Positions 12,146 through 22,667 of a DNA stretch of 64,000 nt are shown one piece after another (the first letter of the stretch is position 1; each line of letters begins with the position of its first letter). Position numbers and translations under genes: made by a program. The stretch covers positions 573,534,606 through 573,598,605 of the forward strand of contig OX422217.1 of assembly GCA_949130495.1 (NCBI GenBank). Direction: 5' to 3'. This stretch comes from Sambucus nigra (Eukaryota; Streptophyta; Magnoliopsida; Dipsacales; Adoxaceae). The notes beneath the pieces were generated by a model, which saw nothing but the letters and a program-made list of their open reading frames with translations, had not been told where the DNA came from and ran no database searches.

Positions 12146-14869
12146 TGTAATAACCCTCGCTTATGAGAACATATTTTATATTAATTACTAAGTATAGTAA
12201 TTAGATATAAGTATTGGGTTATGATTTGAATGCTAAATTAATATAGAAAAGCTAATATTCACTATGAGTTTGCATATATACCATAACTATGGGTGAATAT
12301 TGCTATGTTATGCTTACTAATATCATATGAATTAAAATGATATTTGGCTTAACAATGAGACCGGAACTTAAATTGAATTATAAAATGTCCAAATGATAAT
12401 TTGGATTATGTAGTTGAATCCGGAACGTTCGAGATAGTCAAATAATGTACCATATTGTATTTTGAGGTTTTGGGCATTTTTGACTGATTACGCCTTAAAT
12501 ATGCAGTTGCGTATTATTTTATCGCGCTATTAGTTAATTAAGTGGGATTTTTGTCTTAAGCCGCGACTTAGACTTACTAAGTCTTCTAATTGCCCTAATT
12601 TCACTTCTAAACCTAGAGAGAACTAGAGAGAGGAAGAGAAAGGGTAAAGAGAAGAAAGGAGATTGAAGATTGAGAGGGATTCTTACTTCCACAAGGAGAA
12701 AAAACTGCAATTTCTGAATCAAGGCAAGTTTCTACTTGCTATTTGTGATTTAAGATAGATGATTTGTTATGATAATGATGTGTTGATCTAAGTTTAATTA
12801 GTTTAGGGTTTTAGTGTATATTTGTTGGTTTTGATTCTTTGAGGAGTAGTTTGGATGAGGATTGATGATTATGATGGTAGTTAGTAGCATTTATGTGTTG
12901 TTGGAGACAATAAATGAGCTAGGATGGAAGGGATTTAAGTTGGGAGTATGTTTGGAGTCAAAGACTCCATAGCCAAAACTTGGCAAAATCGCAGGCCCGA
13001 ATCGATTCGGCCCTCAGGGCGAATCGATTCGCCTAGGTCCAGTGCCTAGGTCTAGTGAACCGAATCGATTCGGATTGGTCCGAATCGATTCGGCAGTTAT
13101 GCAGAAACCCAAACCTTCTTACCGAATCGATTCGGTTTCCATCCGAATCGATTCGGCAACTATGCAGAATCTCAGGTTTTCTGACCGAATCGATTCGGCC
13201 AGGCCGAATCGATTCGGAAATCCTGCACTTTTTCAATTTCTTTTATTTTTCAATTTTAACCCTTTTCTTTAGGAATAGTAATTAGGGACCTTCTTAAATG
13301 AAGTAAACATAGGGTTTTAGAGGATTAGTTGAGTTTGGTCGACTCCCTAGACTCGAATGGGTTCATCTAGGGTTCAGTCCAGGGGTGTTCAAAGTAATGT
13401 TCAGACATTACTTCTTTCGCATAGTTGTATAAACATTTAGGGGATCTTAAGGTCAATTTGGAGACTTTAGGAGTTAACGTGAGCTAGGTTTGACTTGATG
13501 GTTTATATTAAAGCCAAAAAGGAGGCTTTGGGAAATAACTTTGGAGTCTGATTCCTTATCGAGGATGTTGTGACGATACGAAATACGTATAGTTCCGGAT
13601 AAGCTTAATGCATTTGATAAAATGTGATATGGATAAAGTAAATGATAATTTACTAAATTACGTAATGGAAATAAATAAAATGGATGTTACACACCTCTCT
13701 AAATACCATCTTAAGGGAAGTCCGTGCGTGAGGTGAAGCCCCCTGGCTAGTGAATGCAGGGTGGATATAGTCTTAGGCCATATGAGCGATTATTTTATAT
13801 TTTTCTGCGATGGGTAGGAGATTCTGGGTGTGGTCTTGACTACCCCGTAAGCATATGGCCGCTTCCCGACGTTTGCGATAGGATCCCAGGTTGTCTTATG
13901 TTAGGCCCTGGAAGATGATGGTTATTTAGGGACGCGCACAGTGGGGAAACCCGGACGGGCGGTCTTAGAATCGTTATATTTATATTTATAACTATTCTAT
14001 TTTCAAGTTGGACTCGATGGAACATTAATGCCATAAAGAGCAAAGGACATGCCACAAAGATCATACTATTGAGATAAGTGACATAAAGTGCACATGGTAA
14101 TAAATGTATTCCTGATAAGGAATGGGAAGAAGATGGAATTGAAAATGATGAAAGATGAAAAAGGCTTATAGTACTTTTAATTCTTGTATAATTGGATTTC
14201 ATTTTAATAATCATTTATCTGTCTTAGTTCTTTATATGATGTCACCATGCTAGAATATCATCCATGCTTACTCGTACATTATTGTCATACCTGTTATTTA
14301 TCTTGTGATCATATCAAACCGGCCTCTGACCGGTTCTTCTTTCTTGTTGTGTATGTATATATTATATCCGTTCAGGTGTTCCGCCGCAAGGTCGCCCATA
14401 ATGACCTGCCCATCCCTATGTCTTTTGAGGAGCCGTGACATTTTGCGGGTATCACGGGATACATTGTGTAGACGCCTCCATTATTGCCTTCTAGTTATGA
14501 TCAGTCTTTATTCGGGCGTGTGGCCCAAACCGTTGTAATTGTATAATGGATGTATTATGTAACAGCGGAACCTCTTGTGTAATGTATAAATTTTATTGGC
14601 CGATGTTTATTTCGGTCCTTTCCTTATTATTGTTGGTATATATGTATGCTTATGGGAGTTTCCACCTTCTTCTTTATAATGGGTTGTTGAAAATGTTTTC
14701 TTTAAATTTCAAAACTAAAATTTTTGATAACCCGTTTTCTGGAATAGTGTGTGGTTATTCCTGATACTCTGTATGTTATTGTGGTGCTGAGAATGATATC
14801 TATCCATGACTTTTGTTTCATCGGGGTATAGGGCTGGCCACCCTTTATTTCGGATAGCGGGTTGTCACA
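12146..14869 (+). mobile_element. Gypsy solo LTR inside copia 1 gag
   Basis: A 2724-bp LTR starting TGTAATAACCC and ending GGGTTGTCACA, with the perfect 5-bp duplication GAAGA on both sides and no gag-pol. Solo LTRs form when the two LTRs of a full element recombine and the inside is lost. The terminal sequence resembles that of gypsy 3 (TGTAATAACCC, ending GGGTCGTGACA), but the bulk of the LTR is different, so it is another family. Short reading frames inside it (for example 13840-14214 minus and 14247-14764 plus) look fortuitous. A CT-rich/GA-rich segment at 12600-12670 and a palindrome array at 12997-13217 stand out. Confidence 0.93.
12997..13217. repeat. Array of eight CCGAATCGATTCGG palindromes
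   Basis: Eight copies of the core CGAATCGATTCG lie within about 220 bp; seven of them are the full 14-base or near-full palindrome CCGAATCGATTCGG. Spacing is irregular, with some pairs 9-12 bp apart and others about 35 bp apart. The intervening text is partly repeated too (TATGCAGAA at two places). The sequence is equal on both strands, which also creates the short repetitive RIDS/ESIR reading frames in several frames; these are not genes. It lies 850-1070 bp into the LTR. Confidence 0.95.
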
Positions 14870-15370
14870 GAAGAATCCAATAGAAATGAAGGTCCATGTT
14901 ATTGAAGGTCCTAAGAAGAACAAAAGAAAGCATGATGGGAAAGGCACTTCCAAACAGAATAAGAAGAAGTTCAAAGGCAAATGCTACGACTGTGGTAAAC
15001 CTGAACACCGCTCAAGCAAGTTTCATAAGCCTAAGAAGCAAAATTGAAATAATCCTCAAGCAATTGTAACTGAGGGGGAAAACATCGTCAATGACTTGGC
15101 GGGTATGAATCTTTCTGTTGTGGTCTCTAAATATAACTTGGTTGGAAATACCAAGGAATGGTGGGTGGATACTGGAGCCACACGACACATTTGTGCAAAC
15201 AAATGGATGTTCTCTACCTATAAACCTTTGGAAAATGAGGAGAACCTCTTTATGACAAATTCTTCCACTTCTAAGGTGGTGGGACAAGGAAAGATTGCTC
15301 TAAAATTGACTTATGGAAAGGAACTTACTCTCAATGATGTTCTTCAGGTGCCTGATATCCGAAAGAATCT
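14870..15370 (+). pseudogene. Copia 1 gag end and protease, duplication unit 1
   Basis: Starts with the right GAAGA duplication and continues gag: a basic stretch, then a damaged zinc knuckle CYDCGKPEHRSSKFHK (normally C-x2-C-x4-H-x4-C; the last Cys is lost and Gly is Glu), then the aspartic protease active site [18 protein letters not shown] near 15160-15210, and the text to CCTGATATCCGAAAGAATCT at 15370. A stop at 15045 separates the two domains. At 15371 the same sequence starts over, so this block is followed by a second copy. Confidence 0.88.
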
Positions 15371-15871
15371 AAGAAAAGTGGGAAGAATCCAATGGAAATG
15401 AAGGTCCATGTTGTTGAAGGTCCTAAGAAGAACAAGCAAAAGCGGCACTTCCAAACAGAATAAGAAGAAGTTCAAAGGCAAATGCTACAACTGTGGTAAA
15501 CCTGGGCACCGTTCAAGCGAGTGTCGTAAGCCTAAGAAGCAAAATCAAAATAATCCTCAAGTAATTGTAACTGAGGGGGAAAACATCGTCAATGACTTGG
15601 CGGATATGAATCTTTCTATTGTGGTCTCTAAATGTAACTTGGTTGGAAATACCAAAGAATGGTGGGTGGATACTGGAGCCACATGACACATTTGTGCAAA
15701 CAAATGGATGTTCTCTACCTATAAACCTTTGGTAAATGAGGAGAACCTCTTTATGACGAATTCTTCCACTTCTCAGGTGGTGGGACAAGGAAAGATTACT
15801 CTAAAAATGACTTATGGGAAGGAACTTACTCTCAATGATGTTCTTCACGTGCCTGATATCCGAAATAATCT
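15371..15871 (+). repeat. Copia 1 tandem duplication unit 2 (zinc knuckle plus protease)
   Basis: Repeats 12130-12145 joined to 14875-15370, from AAGAAAAGTGGGAAGAATCC to CCGAAATAATCT. It encodes an intact zinc knuckle CYNCGKPGHRSSECRK (about 15485-15530) and protease WWVDTGAT, after which a stop follows where the family has Arg (CGA to TGA, 15684). Compared with unit 1 it lacks about 9 bp in the Lys/Arg-rich stretch. It does not contain the solo LTR, so the LTR entered unit 1 after the duplication, or the duplication was copied from an LTR-free source. Confidence 0.9.
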
Positions 15872-18667
15872 GATTTTTGGATCTCTCCTGACTAAAAATG
15901 GGTTCAAACTTGTGTTTGTGTCTGATCGCTTTGTATTGTCAAAGAATGATATGTATGTAGGAAAGGGCTACCTAAATCAAGGGCTCTTTAAAATCAATGT
16001 TCTTACTATAACCCTAAAAACATATGTTTCAATGAATGAATTTGTTAGTTCTTCTTACTTGATTGAGTCATCTAATATTTGGCATGCTAGATTAGGTCAT
16101 GTTAATTTTGATACATTGCGTAGATTAATTAACTTGGATTTTTTGCCAAAATTTATTATTGATAAAAATCATAAATGTAAAATTTGTGTGGAATCTAAAT
16201 TAGCCAAATTACCTTTCCATTCTGTTGAAAGGATAACTTAACCTTTAGATTTAATTCACACTGATATTTGTGATTTAAAATTTGTTCAAACTAGAGGTGA
16301 AAAAAAAGTATTTTATTACTTTTATTGACGATTGCACAAAATATTGTTATGTATATTTGCTACATAGTAAAGATGAAGCTATTAGCGCATTTAAGCAATA
16401 TAAAAATAAAATTGAGAATCAATTAAGTAAAAAGATAAAGGCAATAAGGAGTGATAGAGGAGGAAAATATGAATATCCTTTTGAGGAATTTTGTTCTGAG
16501 CATGGTATAATCCATCAAACAACTGCTCCTTATTCTCCTCAATCAAATGGTGGTTCTGAATGCAAAAACCATGCATTGAAGGAGATGATGAACTCAATGT
16601 TATTAAGTTCAGGAGCTCCCCAGAACTTGTGGGGGGGAAGCCTTACTTTCTGCTAATTACATTCTCAATAAACTACCTCACAAGAAGACTCACAAGACAC
16701 CTTATGAATTATAGAAAGGTCGAATACCTTCCTATAAATATTTACGAGTGTGGGGGGGTTTAGCCAAAGTGATGGTTCCTAAACCTAAAAAGGAAAGAAT
16801 AGGGCCAAAAATCGTGGATTGTGCGTTTATCGGTTATGCTACTAATAGCAATGCATATCGATTTCTAGTTAGTAAATCTGAGATATCGGATATTCATGTT
16901 AATACGGTTATTGAATCGAGGGACACTTCATTTTTTGAAAATGAATTTTCGTATAACATGGCCCGGGAATCTGGTCCTTTTAAAAAGACAAATCAAGCTA
17001 CTACAAGTGGTACTAATCAACCTATTGACAATACTACAATAGAGGATGAACCAAGATGTAGTAAAAGAGCAAGAACCTCGACTTCATTCAGTCCGAATTT
17101 TCTAACATATTTGCTAGAAAATGAACCTCAATCGTACAAAGAAGCGATATCCTTACCCGATGCTTCTAATTGGAAAGAAGCAATTAATAGTGAAATTGAA
17201 TCCATATTACAAAATCATACATGAGAACTAGTGGATCTTCCACCAGGTTCAAAATCGTTAGGTTATAAATGAATCTTCAAAAAGAAGTTAAAGGCCGATG
17301 GATCAATTGATAAATATAAAGCTAGACTTGTAGCTAAAGGCAATAGGCAAAAGGAAGGGTTGGATTACTTCGAAACATATTCACCGGTAACCAGAATTAC
17401 GTCCATACGAATGTTAATAGCAATAACTGCTATTAATGGACTTGAAATACATCAGATGGATGTAAAAACCGCATTCTTAAACGGTGAATTAGACGAGGAA
17501 ATTTATATGGAACAACCTGAAGGGTTCAAGTCTCCCGGATAAGAAGGAAAAGTATATAAGCTTGTTAAATCACTTTACGGATTAAAACAAGCACCTAAGC
17601 AATGGCATGAAAAATTTGATAATGCAATGTTATCAAATGGTTTCAAAATTAATGAATGCGATAAATGTGTTTACTTTAAATATATTCAAAATGGATATGT
17701 AATTGTATGCCTCTATGTTGATGATATGCTTATCATGGGTAGTAACTTGAAAATTGTCAAAACCACAAAATAAATGTTGAGTAGTCGATTTGACATGAAA
17801 GATTTGGGAATCGCCGATGTTATATTAGGAATTAAAATTTCTAAAACATGGTATGGACTTATATTATCTCAATCTCATTACATAGAGAAAGTACTTGAAA
17901 AATTTAAGAAGTATGATATTAGTCTTACCAAGACACCTGCAGGTGTAAATTTACATCTAGCAATAAATAATGGTGAAAGCATATCTCAACTAGAGTACTC
18001 TCATATTATTGGCACTATATTGTATATCATGAATTGTACACGACCGAACATAGGATATTCAATAAGTAAGCTAAGTCGATTTATGAGTAATCCAGGGAGA
18101 GATCATTGGAAGGCAATATTGAGAGTTTTGGGTTATTTGAAATATACTCAAAACTATGGACTGAACTTCTTAAAATATCCAACCGTTCTTGTCGGACGTT
18201 GCGATGCAAATTGGATATCCAATACAAAAGACTCTAAGTCTACGAGTGGGTATGTGTTTACCCTGGGAGGTGCAGCTGTATCTTGGAAATCCTCAGAATA
18301 AATATGCATTGCCAGATCGACAATGGAATCCAAATTCATTACACTAGACAAAGCTAGAGAAGAAGCTGAATGGCTTCAAAATTTCTTAGAGGATGTTCCA
18401 AATTGATTGAAACCTGTGCCCGCAATATGTATACATTGCGATAGTCAATCGGCAATTGAAAGGGCACAGAATCACATGTATAATGAAAAGTCAATACATA
18501 TTCGTCGTAGACATAATACCGCTAGACAACTTCTCTCAAACGGAATTATCTCAATTGACTACATAAAGTCAAAAGATAATATAGCGGATCCACTAACAAA
18601 AGGTTTAAACCGAGAGCAAGTTGAAAGATCATCAAGAGGAATGGGTTTAAAGCCTATAAATAAATAA
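15872..18667 (+). pseudogene. Copia 1 pol: pre-integrase, integrase, RT, RNase H
   Basis: Domains in order: GAG-pre-integrase with NIWHARLGHVNFDTLRRL and CKICVESKLAK (about 16070-16210); integrase core with DD in TFIDDCTKYCYVY, SDRGGKYEY and the glutamate in NGGSE (16310-16560); reverse transcriptase with YKARLVAKG, MDVKTAFLNGELDEEIY, LYGLKQAPKQWHEKFD and CLYVDDMLIMG (17310-17740); RNase H with [20 protein letters not shown] (18190-18250) and the C-terminal SQSAIERAQNHMYN (18440-18480). Damage: stop at 16239, an extra A in a run near 16300, seven G in a row at 16631-16637 that shift the frame, then one frame with stops at 17222, 17270, 17540, 17771, 18298 and 18404, mostly CAA to TAA or TGG to TGA. 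It cannot make a working polyprotein. Confidence 0.93.
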
Positions 18668-19253
18668 GAATCAATATAGTGGAAATACAACCTAACTGAC
18701 TGGAGATCCCAAGATCTAGGTTCAATGGGCAAACCGAACTACATTGTATTCAGTAAGCATTGGAGGATATTTAATCATATCCATTCCAAAGATGAGACAG
18801 TGCACATCTGCCGGGATAAGCTATGCTTTTAATGACATCTATATCTTAGTATGTCTAAGTGGGGTATTGCAGGATACTCTTTATGGAAGTCACCTACGTG
18901 AGTAAAAAGGGGTCCGCTTCTATGAGAATAATAAAAGGCAATTTCTCTAAAAATACTCACGGAACCAAGTGGTGTTCATGGCCAAAATAAACACAAACGT
19001 GAGAACCAACTGTGTCGAAGAATTGTTGTGTGAATATTGTTGTCTAGGTTTACAGAAATGCTTGACAGTTCAAAGACGTGAAGCTTACTGATTAAATAAG
19101 TAAATCCAATGGTATATTACTAAGGAAAGTTCAAGGCCACTAGGCTACTTCTCCCGATGCAATAAATCTTCAGTTTTACTTAACATGTGTCTGCATCAGC
19201 ATTAGCATCTATTCTCTTTTTATTTATAGTGACATATCATTCATGTGGGGGAT
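18668..19253 (+). other. Copia 1 3' untranslated region and polypurine tract
   Basis: About 590 bp between the RNase H stop and the 3' LTR, strongly similar to the corresponding parts of copia 2 (27152-27233 and 37863-38382). It ends with the purine-rich TGTGGGGGAT right before TGTTGGA, the expected plus-strand primer of reverse transcription. Confidence 0.8.
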
Positions 19254-20273
19254 TGTTGGAAAATTGGACTTAAAAGTTGTCCAAATTTTTTGGGACATAA
19301 TTATGAGCAACTTTGAGCTCAAGTTTAGGTGGGACCCATACTACGATAATTGTGGGACTATATATGAAAGCGTTCTCCTCCGCAAGGAGATTAACGTAGT
19401 ATATTCACATGTTCAATTTCATTAAGTTATGAATGATAAATTGGTCCCCAAAGTGACTCGAAAAACAATGAAAGTTAATGAGTTGGGTATGTTTTAACTT
19501 TTGTCCCACATTGAAAGAGTAGTGGAAAATTGACGAGTTAATAACACCCCAAGTATGGACCAAGGCTTGGATGCCTTTGGGGTATCTCTCAACTCTTTGA
19601 AGGCGAGATGACCTACACTATGCATGTGTTGGGTTTAGGACACCACACGCGCACGCGCGTGTGCCGTCTGTCGGTCCGGCCGGCTCAGTTCGTTTCGATT
19701 TAACTTTCTGGGTTTTAATTTAATTAATTAATTGCCAAAAATCAGTAGTTATTTAACTTTTAGATGACAGTTAAATGCCAACAATTAGCAGTTTTAAAAA
19801 CATTTTGACTGTTTCCAACAGTCAAAATTAAGGCTATAAATCAAATTCATTCCCTGCCGTTTTGATTGTTGTCAACAAAAAACCCCTTCAGAAATAATTT
19901 CGAAAATGCTACTGCATTCTTTCCTTCATCCAGAAAAATATTTTCTTCATTTCTGCACAGCATGCTACTGTTCCGGTTGAGTATTAACACAGATTTGTGT
20001 TTGTTGGGATTAATTATTGTTGTGCCACATAATTAATTCGAAAAATTCGTTTTATCTTGGGAGACAATTATTCAATAACCTTTAAGCACATTGGAGGGAA
20101 TAAATTTGCCTTAAGGAGACTGTTCTATCGGGCTCGAATTTATCTTTTTATTTCTGTTTTAATTTTGCAATATCAAGTAAGTCCTTTTAATTCTGTAATT
20201 TCGTTTTTAATTCTGCAAAAAATATTTCTTTAATAGTTATGTACTATTTGTTAATAAAATAGTAGACCTAACA
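19254..20273 (+). repeat. Copia 1 3' LTR
   Basis: 1020 bp, TGTTGGAAAATTGG to GTAGACCTAACA, with TG...CA ends. It contains an AT-rich block of CAGTTA/AACTG-type motifs (19745-19832) followed by a TATA box CTATAAATC at 19834-19842. A GC-rich patch with ACACGCGCACGCGCGTGTG lies at 19642-19662. The copia 2 LTR is related but clearly distinct in sequence. Confidence 0.92.
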
Positions 20274-20758
20274 GTTTCTATCCTACCTTATGGATTTCAT
20301 GCACATCCACTTCTTGACCAGGGGAGCTTGGTCCTCTCAGGTGTTATTGGCCTACATCACTAGTGCTCGCTATCTGTTGGAGGTATGCTATACTTTTTTT
20401 GCACTGTATTTTTTCACTTTTCAATTTAGTTATGTATGTCTGTAGCCCCATATGTTAGTTATATAATATAGTTCTTTTTATATAATATAGTTCTTTTTAT
20501 ACTTGTATGCCCCATAGACTATTAATGTGATTACTTGTATACCTTCATGCTTGTAATCTTAACATGCTAAGGATTTGTATGTTGTAGATTTAATTTGATA
20601 GGCCCAATATTTTTTTTATATTATACCGATTTTGTAAGCTTAGAAAATGTTGTGAATCTGTAGACTTATAAACTAAAACTCATGGTCTGGCAGGTGGGGT
20701 TATTTACGACCACTAGGCTCGTAACAAGCCTAGTCAGATTGAAAGAAGAGGATACTAG
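20274..20758 (+). other. Spacer between copia 1 and copia 2 with a coding-like fragment
   Basis: 485 bp that belong to neither element. At 20275-20382 an open stretch of 36 codons (FLSYLMDFMHIHFLTRGAW and on) ends at GAG followed by GTATGC, which looks like a 5' splice site. I do not recognise the protein. A short tandem copy of ATATAATATAGTTCTTTTT occurs near 20460-20500. It could be a piece of an older gene or transposon that both copia elements hit. Confidence 0.3.
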
Positions 20759-20763
20759 TGCAT
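20759..20763. repeat. Target-site duplication TGCAT of copia 2, left copy
   Basis: TGCAT precedes the TGTTGGA of the 5' LTR, and TGCAT follows the AACA of the 3' LTR at 39460-39464. Five identical bases on both sides of an 18.7-kb block tie the two LTRs to one insertion. Confidence 0.95.
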
Positions 20764-20794
20764 TGTTGGAAAATTGGATTGAAATGGGTTGGTA

Positions 20795-22041
20795 ACCCGA
20801 GCCCGAGCCTGAGCCGAGCAGAGCCGGCCGGATGGACGCGCGCGTGTGGACTTTTGACCGAAATTCAACCCGTGCATAGCTTAGGTCATCTCCCCTTCAA
20901 AGAGTTGGGATACCCCAAGGCATCCAAGCCTTAGTCCATACTTGGGGTGTTATTAACTCATCAAATTTCCACTACTCTTCCGATGTGGGACAAGAGTTAA
21001 AACACACCCAATTCATTAACTTTCATTACTTTGTGACTCACTTTGGGGACATATTTATCATTCATAACTTATTAAAATTGGACGTATGAATATACTAAGT
21101 TAATCTCCTTGTGGAGGTGAACGCGTTCGTATATGGTCTCACGATTTTCGTAGTGTGGGTCCCACCTAAATTTGAGCTCAAAGTTGCTCAAAATTCTGTC
21201 CAAAAAATTTTGGATAGCTTTCTAAAACCCATTTCAATCCAATTTTCCAACAATCCCCCACATGAATGATATATCGCTATAAATAAAACCAAATAGATGC
21301 TAATGCAGATACAGACACAAGTTGAGTAAAACTGAAGATTTCTTGCATCGGGAGAAGTAGCCTAGTGTCCTTGAACTTTACTTAGTGATATACTATCGGA
21401 TTTACTTGGTTAATCAGTAGACTTCACGTCCTTGAACCGTCAACCGTTTTTGTAAACCTAGACAAAAGTATTCACACAACAATTCTTCAACACAGTTGGT
21501 TCTCACATTTGTGTTCATTTTGGCCGTGAACACCACTTGGTTCCGCAAGTATTTTAGAGAATATGCCTTTCATTATTCTCATAAAAGTGGCCCCCTTCTT
21601 ACTCACGTAGGTGACTTCATAAAGAGTATTCTGCAATACCCCACTTAGACGTACTAAGATATAGATGTCATTAAAAGCATAACTTATCCTAATTTCGCGG
21701 TAGATATGCATTGTCTCATCTTTGGAATGGATAGGATTAAATATCCTCCAGTGCTTACTGAATACAACGTAGTTCGGTTTGCTTATTGAACCTAGATCTT
21801 GGGATCTCCAGTCAGCTAGGTTGGGTTGCCACTATATTGATTCTTATTTATTTATAGGCTTTAGACCCATTCCTCTCGATGATCTTTCAACTTGCTCTCG
21901 GTTTAAACCTTTCGTTAGTGGATCCGATATATTATCTTTTGACTTTACATAGTCAATTGAGATAATTTCGTTTGAGAGAAGTTGTCTAATGGTATTGTGT
22001 CGACGACGAATATGTCGTGACTTTTCGTTATACATGTGATT
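20795..22041 (-). repeat. Inverted copy of copia 2 3' end inside its 5' LTR
   Basis: Read on the minus strand this is: last part of RNase H (22041 to 21844), the 3' untranslated region without the nested gypsy (TTGTATTCAGTAAGC intact near 21760), the purine tract next to TGTTGGA at 21252, and the first 430 bp or so of the LTR ending in GGCTCGG repeats. It matches 26960-27233 joined to 37863-38826. Both break areas lie in or near GAGCCC/GGGCTC-type repeats. Because gypsy 3 is absent from this copy, the rearrangement predates gypsy 3 or was made from another copy. Confidence 0.9.
21844..22035 (-). pseudogene. Displaced RNase H C-terminus of copia 2
   Basis: On the minus strand it encodes MYNEKSRHIRRRHNTIRQLL and on to the family's terminal LKPINK and stop, the same last 63 residues as at 26960-27151. 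It is only a passenger in the inverted segment: there is no start codon context or catalytic residue, and it is not expected to be a gene. Confidence 0.9.
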
Positions 22042-22149
22042 TTTGGGCTCGGGCTTGGGCTTATAAAAATCTCTTACATTTTTTGGCCGAATTTATTTAA
22101 CTTTCTGGGCTTTAATTATTAATTAATTACGAAATTAATTAATTAATTA

Positions 22150-22245
22150 ATAAACTATTGGCAGTTATTGCCAACAGTCAACAGTTAATTCGTTTAACTG
22201 TTTTGACAGTTATTTGCCAACTGTCACATACTTTGCTATAAATAC
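22150..22245 (+). promoter_or_regulatory. Copia 2 LTR promoter: CAGTTA cluster and TATA box
   Basis: Several copies of CAGTTA or its complement, plus the inverted repeat TTGGCAGTTATTGCCAA, lie within 90 bp upstream of the TATA box CTATAAATAC (22236-22245). The 3' LTR has the same block at 38945-39036 and copia 1 a related one at 19745-19842. CNGTTR is the consensus of plant MYB factors, and the tobacco copia element Tto1 is known to be driven by a MYB; that this LTR is MYB-controlled is inference. Confidence 0.5.
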
Positions 22246-22667
22246 AGATGCCTCCCTCCGTTTTTAAAACAATGAAAAATTTCCCTCCTCCAGAATTGCT
22301 GTCATTTTATTCCTGTCATATCTGTTCCAGAAATTCTTTTTTCTGCATAACATATCTTGCATTGTTGTTGAGTAAAAGGCACAGAATTTGAGTTCGTTGA
22401 AATTAATTATTGGTGTGCTACATAATTAATTGGTAAAATCCGTTCTATCTTGGGAGACATTATTCTTCAACCTCGGAGCACATTGGAGGGAATAAATTGT
22501 CTTAAGGACACTGTGAGATTCACAGGGCTCGGATTATATTTCTATTTTTATTATTGTTTCTGCAAATTCAAGTAAGTGTTTTATTTCAGTAATTGTGTTT
22601 TAATTCCGAATTATATAATAATTATTAAATCTGTACAAATTGTTATTTAAAAATAGTAGACACAACA

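Larger units (their letters stand above)
10495..20273 (+). mobile_element. Copia 1: old Ty1/copia retrotransposon, interrupted
   Basis: Order on the plus strand: 3' half of the 5' LTR (10495-10967), leader, gag, protease, GAG-pre-integrase, integrase, reverse transcriptase, RNase H (to 18667), untranslated region, 3' LTR (19254-20273). This is the Ty1/copia domain order (integrase before reverse transcriptase). The reading frame is broken by many stops and at least three frameshifts, a gypsy solo LTR is inserted in gag, and a 0.5-kb segment is duplicated in tandem. The two LTRs differ visibly (roughly one base in ten by eye over 10500-10700), more than those of copia 2, so it is the older insertion. 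The left end is missing, so no target duplication can be tested. Confidence 0.9.
20764..22667 (+). repeat. Copia 2 5' LTR, expanded by an inverted segment
   Basis: The 3' LTR of this element is 1077 bp; the 5' LTR measures 1904 bp. It starts normally (TGTTGGAAAATTGGATTGAAATGG, 20764-20788), switches at about 20795 to an inverted segment that runs to about 22041, and then continues normally from GGGCTCGGGCTTGGGCTTATAAAAA to GTAGACACAACA (22667). LTR positions of about 25 to 430 are missing in the direct orientation but present inside the inverted segment. Confidence 0.9.

Noticed and set aside
12997..13217. Regularly repeated motif that could suggest a CRISPR array
   Set aside because: Repeats are 14-bp palindromes with irregular, partly repeated spacing inside a plant LTR; no cas genes and a eukaryotic context.
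13033..13285. Reading frames rich in RIDS/ESIR on both strands
   Set aside because: They are the translation of the palindrome array in several frames; no start context, no homology, inside an LTR.
13840..14764. Several 60-125-codon frames on both strands
   Set aside because: Inside the solo LTR, without recognisable domains; low-complexity hydrophobic translations.
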